From NCBI GenBank assembly GCA_027604685.1, contig JADHYX010000087.1:1-17640 (forward strand): a DNA stretch of 17,640 nucleotides, written 5' to 3'. The position numbers and the translations under genes were made by a program. The DNA comes from Lobulomyces angularis. Its lineage: Eukaryota > Chytridiomycota > Chytridiomycetes > Lobulomycetales > Lobulomycetaceae. Below the pieces are notes generated by a model. That model had not been told where the DNA came from and did not search any database. It was given only the letters and a program-made list of their open reading frames with translations. Shown here piece by piece: positions 1-8,715 of the stretch (within the stretch, counting starts at the first letter, position 1; every line of letters starts with the position of its first letter).

Positions 1-28
1 AATTGAACCTTCGGAGATTATTATGAAT

Positions 29-2148
29 CTAATTTCTGGTTCTTTTTACCCATTCTACATAGTAGTGTAGCACAGCAGCAGGTTGACCAAAGATACAGAA
101 GCTTAACCCTATTATATGCATTACAAATAGAAATATATATTAGATCTTGTAGTAAAAAAAAAAAATTTTTTTTTTTTTTTTACAGAATATGATGTTTCCA
201 GTTGTAAAAACTTCACTCTTTGTTTTCGAATATTTTTCACTTAATTTTTGCAACCACTTGGTTAAATATATTAAAGGAATTTGTCCTATCATTCCACTAT
301 TTTTTTTTTAAAAAAAAAAAAAAAATAAGTTAAAAATTAAAAAATTTTTAATTTCTATTTTATTTTTATTTTTTACAAGAATGCGACACCAGAAATATTG
401 TGAGTTGGGATACCAACTAATACTTCATGTAAAAATGCAGATATTAAAAATACCACAAGCATTGCATTTTGTGATGAAACTTTATGATTTATCACTAGTG
501 GAAGGTAAATATGACGTTTTCCTTTCAAAAAAAAAATAAAAAAAAAATAAATTGTTAATTAAAAAGAAAATAAAATGGCCTCGTATTACCCCAATCATAA
601 ACCGGATTGTTCCAAAGTCTCCTAAAATCATAATATTCAAATAAGAAAAAAAATTAGAAATTTTTCAGGTTACCAATATTCACTGATATTGGATGCGTTC
701 CACCATGGTTGGTAAAATCTTCTATCTCCAAATCTAACAAAAAAAATTTTAAGATTTAATATTTCCATCAAACATTAAGGAAAACCTTAAAACTTCCGCT
801 AATCCATTCAATAACGAATGAAAAAATGCATAAAACATTAGTAGCCAAATTAATAAACTAACGATAGAAAGTTTTAATAGTCTTGAAAAAAAAAAAAAAA
901 ACGTATTAAGCGAATTTTTTTAAAAATAAAAGTACCTTTCAAATAATCTTAGAATATTCATTTCCTTATAATGTTGCAAACTATTTTCTAAAGTAGGGCT
1001 GGCATATTGGTTGATTAAAAACATCATAGCAGTAGAGCAAATTATGACTTCACCAATTCTTTTAAAAAAGAATCGTTTTCTAAACACTTTTGTTTTGGGA
1101 TAAGTCATCTGATAAACTAAAGTAGGGCATAAAATGCTACATTAAAAAATAAATTAATACTTAGTATAAGTAAATAACGTAAAATATTTCAAGTAATTCC
1201 TCTTTTTATTTTTTTTTTGTCTTACAAATAAATCAAGTTTCCAAAAGTTATATTATTGGGGTATTTTAAATTTGCAGGATTAAAATGACTAAAAACAAAA
1301 ATATTGAAAAAAAGAGACGGGGAATATTAAAAATACCTGTTTTCGATTTTAAAATTTTTAGAGTCAGAGTCTTCTGCAGCGGCTACTGAATTACCCTGCT
1401 TTAATTCCAACCGCAAGTCATTATTTGTTAATGCGTACGATATTAACTAAGAGACGATAAATTCTCTATTAAAATCCGAAAAAAATAAAATATAAAACCT
1501 TTAACCAAACAATAGTGGCTATTAGAAGCGGGTAAAAAGAAATAGCAGGATATGGTATTTTTTCCCAAGATATGTAAATCGGCACAATCAGACAAAGATT
1601 TAAGTTACAGACATTCAAAAAAAAAGTTAAATTTTCAGATTTTGTCAAAATTGCTATGTTTTCGATGAAAAAAGCGAACGATACTGACATTAATGTGTAT
1701 GTCATGGAATAAAAGCACCACTCAAAATCTTCAGCTTTTGATCCAGTTAACTTGGGTAGGGTGATGAGTAGACCATATTTTGTATAATTTTCAATTGCTA
1801 ATCTTAGTAGCAAAACAAACAGTGATAAGATTAGTAAATTCAAAAATCCTCTGTAATTTTGTTCCGGGGACTAAAAAGAGAGAAAGTAAATTTCAAAGTT
1901 ATAATTTTCCTTTAAACCTCTTTACTCAAAGGCGAGGCTCTAATAGTTGTATGGGTTAAATAGTTATGGGAAAATCTTGTTTTTTTTTTATCCGCTGTAG
2001 TGTTTAACGCTTTTCCTTCTTTTTCTACCCTGCAATATTTTTCGTTAATTAAATCCACGTTTTCCTTGTTATGCTCCATCTGATTGTCATCTAATTCCTG
2101 ATAACGCTTACTTTTGTTTGTTTTTCTTGGTTTTAAGTTTGAATGCAT
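29..2148 (-). CDS. DGAT1: Diacylglycerol O-acyltransferase 1 (MBOAT family), complete, 11 exons
   Basis: This enzyme makes triacylglycerol from diacylglycerol and acyl-CoA in the ER membrane. Exons on the minus strand: 2148-1918, 1870-1499, 1446-1337, 1288-1226, 1136-936, 881-786, 733-674, 621-590, 521-377, 296-184 and 108-29. Joined they give 500 residues, the usual DGAT1 length, with all ten GT-AG introns in phase. Residues 1-77 are a hydrophilic N-terminal region, followed by NYRGFLNL and a series of membrane helices. The DGAT signatures YPNNIT and IYFILCPTLVYQ and the MBOAT catalytic histidine H420 in FLHE follow, and the end is FGQPAAVLHYYVEW. The motif usually written FYxDWWN reads FYQPWWN (364-370), so Asp is replaced by Pro. 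A sterol acyltransferase is the main alternative, but NYRGFLNL and the C-terminus fit DGAT1 better. Its promoter must lie in the spacer shared with the PacC-like gene. Confidence 0.95.
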
Positions 2149-3126
2149 TTTTAATTTTATTAAATCAAAAAAAATTTTTTTACAAAAGATCTTCTTTTTT
2201 GAAGGAGAAATAATTTTTACATGGTGGAAATGGGAGGCTTACAATTCAAAAAAGAAAATAAAACATTGTAATTAATCGTAGTTGTTGCAAATGTTGATAA
2301 ACTCCTCACAGAAGTACTGGGAATCAATTCAAATTCAAATTCTATCACTATGCTATGTTCAATTTTGCAGTAACATCTTAATTTACGTCAGAAGAATATC
2401 AATGCTGTAAAATTCATTCAAAAGAGAGTCACTGATTTAATGCACTGTGTTTTAATGCAACCTTATAGTTGATGGAATCACTTTCAAATAAGAAGTTAGA
2501 TAGGCTTTATTCTTTGTAGAAAACTGTGGTTCATTAGTCTGATTTAAAATTAAAAGTGGAAAAATAAGAATTAAAATGATTTAGAAAGTATGCAAAAACA
2601 GAGATGTTTTTGTTTTAATATTTTAATAAAGCAATTTATTCTATTTTTCAATAAATAAATTTTTAAAGGTATACTTCAATATATTAATATAGAGTAATCC
2701 AACGATATTACTGGTAATTATTAAAATACTTCATTAGGTAATCAAATATATCTTTTTTAATAGTTTTATAATTGTGCACATTGATATTCTCACATACGCA
2801 AATGAAAATGAGAATTCTTCTGTGATGAAACTCATCTGAAAAAAATTTAGTTTTTCAGGTTTACTGCAAAAAAAAAAAAGAGGATTTTTGCATTTTGCTT
2901 AAAGGAGCAATGCTGAAGTCCGTAACAACAAGGCGGTGGAATCAGGACTGAACTTTTAAACTATTTCGCTAATTCTAGCTGTATCTAAAGGGTAGGTTAT
3001 GTGCTTTAACTTTGATACAAAGTGAACAAAACAGCCTTGATTATGGTTTTATTTGGTGTTTTATATCAGTCTACCTTTGTTTGATGCTTTATTTGAAAAT
3101 AGTAATAGTGACTTAAAAGTCGAATC

Positions 3127-3144
3127 GAAACAGTTGACTGTTTC
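3127..3144. repeat. Short inverted repeat (7-bp stem, TTGA loop)
   Basis: GAAACAG and CTGTTTC face each other across a four-base loop. The stem does not extend further. It lies in the divergent spacer and its role is unknown. Confidence 0.5.
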
Positions 3145-3323
3145 TACTTTAGCTTTATAAAAGAAGGATCTTTTATAATAAAAGAGCTTGTATTGAAAAA
3201 TTCCTTAACTTAAAAGATTTTAAAACCGTCCAAGTTATCAGAGTGTCATACTATCCAACCACTTTCAATTCATTCTAAACCCATGGTATTTTTTTAGAAA
3301 ACACTATGGGAAGTCCCTTCAAA

Positions 3324-3449
3324 GTAAGTTGTTAAACAATTTAATTTTGGGTTTTATTGTAAATTTTTGTAACAATGGTAATAATGTAATGATCCTAATT
3401 AAGTTTAATATTTGGTAATAAACTCTTATTAAATGTTCAACACTTTCAG
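3324..3449 (+). other. Candidate 5'-leader intron of the PacC-like gene
   Basis: A donor GTAAGT follows ...TTCAAA, and a pyrimidine-rich CACTTTCAG acceptor lies 126 nt on. Both sites match the splice signals of the verified introns in this window. Removing it joins an upstream ATG (3307) to a short frame that ends at once, so it would sit in a leader with a small upstream ORF rather than in coding sequence. No transcript evidence is available. Confidence 0.3.
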
Positions 3450-3579
3450 TCACATCAATTGGTGTGAGACAGGAGTTGGACAGATTTTCTTGGACATTAA
3501 AACAACTAAAAATGAAACTTTTTTTAAGGAAAAAAAAATCAACTTGATTACTTGCCTTCTTATTTGCTAAAACATTTCG

Positions 3580-5163
3580 ATGCTGGCAACAACAATCAAA
3601 TGCAACTGGCTAGGCTGCCAATCTGCTACCTTGTTTTTCTCTGAAGAGCAAATTTTTGAGCACATTATTCTGGAACACGCAACTGAAGGAAAACAAGGTT
3701 TTTTATTATTGTTTTTTTATAACTTGTCTACTTTTTTTTTCCCCCTTTATTCTCTTCATTTTATTAAATTTTTTTTATTTTTATTTTTATATTTTTAGTC
3801 CTTCCTAATTCTTTTTTTTTTAGTCTGTAAATACCTCAATGCTGAAAAAGAATCAATTTGCAACGCTCATTGTAGACATAGAGGTTATTTTACGGATCAT
3901 GGTACACTTTTTTTATTCAAAAATTTTTTCCCTTTTTTTTTTTAAAAAAAACGTTACAAATTGTTTTTTTTTAATTTTTTTTAAAGTCGTTTCTCATTTT
4001 TCATATAATTTAAGACCCTTAAAATGTAACTACTGTCCGCAAACGTATCGTAATCGACAAGACAAAAGACGGCATGAAAATAAATGCCTTGTACAATCTG
4101 CAGTAATGAAAAGAAAAAAAATTTTTTTTTTACTTAATCCTATTAACCTTTGAATAGGAATGTAAAAAATTAAATACCTATCAAGAACGCTTAAAAACTG
4201 AAAAGATTAGAAAGCCTAATCCACCTTGTAATTTATTGAAAATGAAAGGATTTGAATTTTTTTTTTAATTTTTGGTTTTTTTTTTTTATATATTTATACA
4301 AAGATCAAGTTCCAAAAAGGAGAGATAATATAAATTCTGATATCACTACTTCGTCTGAAGAGGATTCTAACTCTTCGCTGCAGTCACAAAATATACCTTC
4401 TTTCAATCGGTTCCTAACCACTTCTCAGGATAAGTTACTAGAGCAGAAAAGTCAAGATCAGTTGAAGACGACATTTTCTTTAATCAAAACGGAATTTCAG
4501 GAAGAGCCGTCGAAATGGAAAAATAAAAAATTTTTGTATGATACTTCAGAAATAGGGAGTAGTAACATTGAAACATTCATTAGTGCAAAAAATACGGCGA
4601 CGCTGTCTACTTATTCACTGTCCTTATCGGAAAACTCTGATATAAATTTAAATTCACCTTATCCAGTGACAAATTTTCAAAATTGTTCGCAGTTACCGTT
4701 TTCTACACAAAATAGTAATAGGTTACCAGTATCATCACCATCTAATTTACCAGTTGCAGGCGATCTTCCATCACAGCCTTTAAAGTCTCCATTGTCAACA
4801 AGTGAGGCTGAATTTGGAACTAGCTTTCAAGTTTGTTGTCCACAGTCCCACACTTACGTTTCAGTAGTTAATTCTAATCAGTTTTTCGATCATTCTAGTA
4901 ATTCTATTAAAAATAAGGCTCCTGATAAATATAAATCTGTAAATTTTGGTTAAAAAATAAATTTAAAAAAAAAAAAACAACTACAAAAATTTTTTTTTTT
5001 TATTTTTTTAATGAACTTATACAATGTGCTTCTACAATTTATCACCAATTTTATTATTTTAGATAAACGACAGAGGAAATCAATTGATGAAGACACCTCA
5101 GTTCTCTGCCATCGATATTTATCAATGCTTTGCTTATTTTATTGGTGTCCTTTGGATAACTAG
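3580..5163 (+). CDS. pacC: PacC/Rim101-like C2H2 zinc-finger transcription factor, 6 exons
   Basis: PacC/Rim101 proteins mediate fungal ambient-pH responses. Exons: 3580-3697, 3824-3901, 3987-4102, 4158-4227, 4304-4948 and 5063-5163, giving about 375 residues. The start is bounded by an in-frame TAA 15 nt upstream. Three fingers occupy residues 8-99. Finger 1 has C8, C13, H28 and H33 in a CNWxGC context. Finger 2 is built on C52/C56 and H69, in the RGYFTDHVVSH segment that aligns with PacC KRDHITSH. Finger 3 has C79, C82, H95 and C99, after LRPLK. The rest is a Ser/Asn/Thr-rich, probably disordered tail. The last exon is uncertain. Splicing 4948 to 5063 gives a basic KRQRKS stretch and stop at 5163. 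A donor at 4938 gives another open frame ending at 5170, and no splicing gives a stop at 4953. AATAAA at 5198 favours including the last exon. The family call rests on finger layout. Confidence 0.78.
5138..5143 (-). terminator. Putative AATAAA poly(A) signal of the aspartic protease gene
   Basis: On the minus strand this reads AATAAA, 34 nt beyond the protease stop codon. It lies inside the last exon of the opposing PacC-like gene. A second minus-strand AATAAA is at 5055-5050. Confidence 0.45.
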
Positions 5164-5176
5164 TAATTAAATGTAA

Positions 5177-6665
5177 TTAATGTTGTATTAAACTACAAAT
5201 AAAATACAAAAGAAAAAAAAATTTAATAAAATAAAAAGTTTTGAAAGATTGAGAACTAGATAAGATGTTGGAAAAATTTTTGTCTATTCCACTAGAATTT
5301 GCGATACCCATTCTTAAATTTTCTATTTAAAAATAAAAAATAAATAAAAATGTAATTTTTTTTAAAAAAAAAAAAAAAAAAAAAAATTTTGTTGTTTGTT
5401 TTACCAAAATCGAAAACGGTATAATGAGACATTAAAAAAACATCTCCCAATATAATAAAGCTAGATTCCATTCCCAAATCAGCAAATCCAGATATACAAA
5501 TCTCACCTTCCAAAATTGTAATGTATTGGTTTGGTGTAAGGGTATATTGATATCCGTTAATAATAAAGGCAAAGTTGGGAAGCTCCGGTATTTTTTTACA
5601 GTCGACCTTAAAAACAGAATTGTTGATATCAAATTTGGCTTCAATTATTTCATTTATTGTATTAAAATCACTGGTTCCCAAGGCAATTAAACTTGTTCCA
5701 GTGTCAAATAGAACGTCCGTTGCTATTAAGGGAATGAGATTATTATTCACATTAATTCCCTGTAAATTTATTTGCCAAGAGTTTTCAGATGATAATGGTG
5801 AATAATCTAATTTTAAAAATGGGTGAGTAATATTATAATTTAATTTATTTTTTAATATATTTACAAACTTCCCCCGTAAATCTACTAGTGTCAATTCCGC
5901 CAAAAGTAATTTCACCGCCAAAATTATCTATATTACTTCTAACGTCATTTCCCAAATAACAACCAAACAAATTCTGAGTAATTAAACCTTGATCAAACAA
6001 TTCGTAAAATGGCGGTAAAACTTTTCCTGCAGCCATACTTGAAAAGCCTAAACCAAAAATTCCTGAAACATCATCATTGCTGCTGAAAAAACCTTCACTT
6101 AATTGAGTTGCTAGACCTATTGTAGATTTTATCTGTAAACCACCAATTGAAATAATATCTGCGCCAAAAATTCCTGATGCGTTTCCTGAGCCGTATTGGA
6201 TTGTCCAAGGTTTGGAATCCTCCTCTTCAAAAGTTGTACTTTGTGAAGAGATGAAATTGTTTGAAGTTAGGCCATCTGTTGATGCAATCCATAAATTAGC
6301 AGAACCGGTATCCATAACTAAATGAAACGTTTGAGGTGGAGTTCCTATCGAAACTTCGGCACTACAAAAATTTCATAACAAAAAAAAATTAAGTTTTTTT
6401 TAAAATATTTAATTCATTTTTACCTGTATTCTAAATTTTCCCCATTTTGTAAAGGTATATCAGTTTGCCTTTTTTGCAATAGGTTACCTCTTCGTCTTTG
6501 AGAATTTAAGTGAAATTTTTTATTGTGTTGTTTATATTTCTTTCCTAGTGTTAAACCTTTCTTGATATTTGAAATTCCAGAATGACTTTTTTTTAATTTT
6601 GATAACTGGATGGTAAACATAGATGATGTGCACAGTGTAAGAAACAGGAAGATTATAAAACGCAT
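5177..6665 (-). CDS. Secreted pepsin-family (A1) aspartic protease, 4 exons
   Basis: This is an A1-family endopeptidase, active at acid pH in secreted or vacuolar settings. Exons: 6665-6424, 6361-5865, 5806-5405 and 5322-5177, giving 428 residues. It has a hydrophobic signal peptide (about 1-21) and a very basic propeptide with a Kex2-type Lys-Arg at 65-66. The mature enzyme has catalytic D98 in DTGS and D281 in DTGTS, the flap tyrosine Y137 in QYGSG, and C316/C350 forming the conserved C-lobe disulfide. The N-lobe disulfide of pepsin is absent: the segment after NLWIAS has no cysteines. The last exon ends in a hydrophobic stretch (408-428) after a Ser-rich segment, which could be a GPI-anchor signal as in yapsins, although it contains a lysine. 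The third intron holds a 23-base A tract on the plus strand. The gene is convergent with the PacC-like gene and divergent from ABD1. Confidence 0.93.
5198..5203 (+). terminator. Putative AATAAA poly(A) signal of the PacC-like gene
   Basis: AATAAA lies 35 nt after the preferred PacC-like stop, with a second copy at 5225-5230. Both are antisense to the last exon of the protease gene, so the two 3' ends would overlap. Confidence 0.5.
5364..5386. repeat. Homopolymer A23 tract inside a protease intron
   Basis: An uninterrupted run of 23 A on the plus strand (T on the coding strand) lies in the third protease intron. It is prone to length errors in sequencing. Confidence 0.9.
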
Positions 6666-7011
6666 GATTATTTCGAAGATATATTTCTTATTATTTAAAA
6701 ATTGAATAGTTTAAGACCTCTTAATTGAAGTTTTAAATTTTTTTTTTTTTTTTATATATTAAGAGATATTTAGTTATTTTAATTCCTTTTTCTTAAAAAA
6801 CCTACTTATATTCCAAAAATGTACAGGGTTAATTTAGGATCAACTTTTCGGGACAAAAACATAGCCAACTGGTTAAAGTAGAATGATGTTTAGAAAAAAA
6901 GAGTTGTATAATAAGAAAAATCGTGAATCTGTTGGATAATTTTTCAAAATGAATCTATTTTATTGTAATGATTTTTTGAAAATTGGTGTCTTCAAAAAAA
7001 AAAAAAAAAAA
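6666..7011. other. Divergent spacer, protease / ABD1
   Basis: AT-rich bidirectional promoter region between the protease start and the cap methyltransferase start. It contains T tracts near 6737-6753 and an A19 run (6994-7012) against the ABD1 start. A stretch near 6861-6880 recalls a tRNA D-arm, but there is no matching T-arm. No gene is supported. Confidence 0.6.
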
Positions 7012-8361
7012 ATGTCAAATGTACAAGCACATACAGTAGCTTCACATTATAATGCTAGACCCAATGGAGGTACAGCTGTTAGGCAATATAGCTCAATATT
7101 TAATATGAAAGGTTATATATATAGTTTCTTGGATTTACTTAATGAAAAACAATAATAATTATAGCTTGCAATAATTGGATAAAATCAGTATTATTTGCCA
7201 AATTTTGTCCCAAGGGAGCAGCTGCTTTTGATATGGTATGTTATATTGATTTTTGTTTAATTATCGTTTTTACTGAAGGCATGTGGAAAAGGTGGAGATT
7301 TGAAAAAGTGGGAAAAGGTAATCCATTTATTTATTTCGCAACATCTTTATTCTGTAAAGTGAGATATTTTATGTCTAGTTCCCAGGATTTTATAATTATT
7401 AAAACTAAATAAAACCTTTTTTTTATAATTTTAGGCTGAGATAAGAGATTTATTTGCAGCAGATATAGCAGCTGTGTCTATAGATCATGCAAGAATGAGA
7501 TTTAGTGAATACTCATATAAATTTGGTGCCAGATTTGTCGCTATGGACTGCTTTGAGGTGTTTTTTATTATTGATACTTTGTAAACTGACAAATATTTTG
7601 TTGTTTTAGACAAAAATCTCTACGGTTGTTCCTTCAGATCATTTGTTTGATTTTGTAAGCATTCAGTTTGCCTTACATTATTCTTTTGAATCTGAGCAGA
7701 AAGCCAGAACTGCCTTAATCAATGCCAGCTCCAATTTAAGAAAAGGTGAATCTTTTTTTTTATTATAATACTTTTCAAATTCTTTTAGAGTTAACTTAAT
7801 ATATATTTCAGGAGGGTATTTTTGTGGTACAATTCCGGATGCAGATAGAATAATGTATTACTTTATCTTTTTTGTTTTAAAATAATTTTTTTTTTTTTTA
7901 GAAAAAATGTAAGAGGGCCAAAGAAACGTCTCGAATTTGGCAACAGCATTTACAAAATTAAATTCGAACAAGTGGACCACACCTACGAATTTGGTCACAA
8001 ATATACATTTGATCTAATGGATGCAATTGACAGGTAATATAATTTAGATAAAATCGTTGGTGAGTTTATATTTACATTTCTTAGTTGCCCAGAATATGTC
8101 ATAAATATTAATGTATTAAGGAGGTAAACTTAAAGACGATATGAAAAATTTTTAATATTTTTTAGATTAGCAAAGGATTATGGATTAGAATTAGTATACA
8201 AAAAAGGTTTTCATGAATTGTTTTATGAAGAGATACGTAATCCAGAATTTCGGCAACGTTTACATAGAATGAAAGTTTTAAATAAAAAAAACACAATTTC
8301 AAATGAAGAATGGGAGGCAATAGGACTGTATACCGCCTTTGCATTTAAAAAAATGTTTTAG
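7012..8361 (+). CDS. ABD1: mRNA cap guanine-N7 methyltransferase, 9 exons
   Basis: This enzyme transfers a methyl group from S-adenosylmethionine to N7 of the mRNA cap guanine in the nucleus. Exons: 7012-7111, 7165-7235, 7279-7317, 7435-7557, 7610-7745, 7812-7854, 7902-8033, 8085-8123 and 8166-8361, giving 292 residues. All introns are in phase. Seen in order are VASHYNARP, the NNWIKSVL segment, the SAM-binding loop [14 protein letters not shown] (55-68; family usual LDLGCGKGGD), the acidic residue in [41 protein letters not shown] and a C-terminal [15 protein letters not shown] block. The protein is a catalytic core with almost no N-terminal extension, shorter than yeast Abd1 or human RNMT. 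An in-frame ATG at 6949 would add 21 residues ending in a lysine run. I prefer 7012 because homology begins just after it. Confidence 0.95.
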
Positions 8362-8715
8362 AATTTATTTTTACATTCAAATGGACAATAAACTTATTTT
8401 GATAAAAAAAAAACAATAGCCATTCAGTTAGCAGTTAAGAAGAATCGTTTTTAAATTTGTTACCCTGTATTAAAAGGTATCTAAAGTTCCACCTTAAAAT
8501 TTAGAAATGTAGATTTTTTTTTTAAAGAAATAAAATGTTTAAAATAAAAGAAAAAAAGGAAGGTCTGAAGCAAAAAAAAAATATATATATTTTTGAGTTT
8601 TTGATACTAAAAAACCTTTTTTCACATTTTGGATTGTAAAATTTTTTCATTTTTAGAAAAAAAAAAATAAAATTTTTTCAGTGATCTTTTCTTTTTTTTT
8701 CTTAAAATTTAACCC
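8362..8715. other. Tandem spacer, ABD1 / ANP32
   Basis: Low-complexity AT-rich sequence with A and T runs and a short TA repeat near 8581-8590. It holds the ABD1 3' end (AATAAA at 8387) and the ANP32 promoter. No gene is visible. Confidence 0.6.
8387..8392 (+). terminator. Putative AATAAA poly(A) signal of ABD1
   Basis: AATAAA occurs 26 nt after the ABD1 stop codon, in a suitable position for 3'-end formation. Confidence 0.5.

Larger units (their letters stand above)
2149..3579. other. 1.4 kb divergent spacer, no assigned gene
   Basis: This spacer separates the starts of DGAT1 (leftward) and the PacC-like gene (rightward), so it should hold both promoters and leaders. It is the longest gene-free stretch here and is less homopolymer-rich than the other spacers. 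No frame gives a convincing protein. Visible items are a comparatively GC-rich island at about 2901-2953, a hairpin at 3127-3144, and a well-formed GTAAGT...TTTCAG intron-like segment at 3324-3449. An open minus-strand frame of about 70 codons lacking an ATG lies at roughly 3320-3535. I see no tRNA A-box/B-box pair and no spliceosomal snRNA hallmark. Confidence 0.6.

Noticed and set aside
2801..2838. Box C/D-like TGATGA...CTGA at about 2822-2838
   Set aside because: The spacing between the boxes is far too short for a C/D snoRNA and there is no terminal stem.
3115..3130. GTCGAATCG, a partial B-box look-alike
   Set aside because: No A box or cloverleaf can be formed upstream.
3791..3823. Earlier acceptor TTTTTAG at 3798 for PacC-like exon 2
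   Set aside because: Using it shifts the frame and adds non-homologous sequence. The acceptor at 3823 gives VCKY and leads into the second finger.
4252..4303. Phe-rich N-terminal extension of PacC-like exon 5 (FFFNFWFFFF)
   Set aside because: It is translated intron T tract. The donor at 4228 and acceptor at 4303 remove it in phase.
6855..6935. tRNA-like D-arm sequence
   Set aside because: TAGCCAACTGGTTAAAG resembles an A box, but no GTTCGA-type B box or acceptor stem follows.
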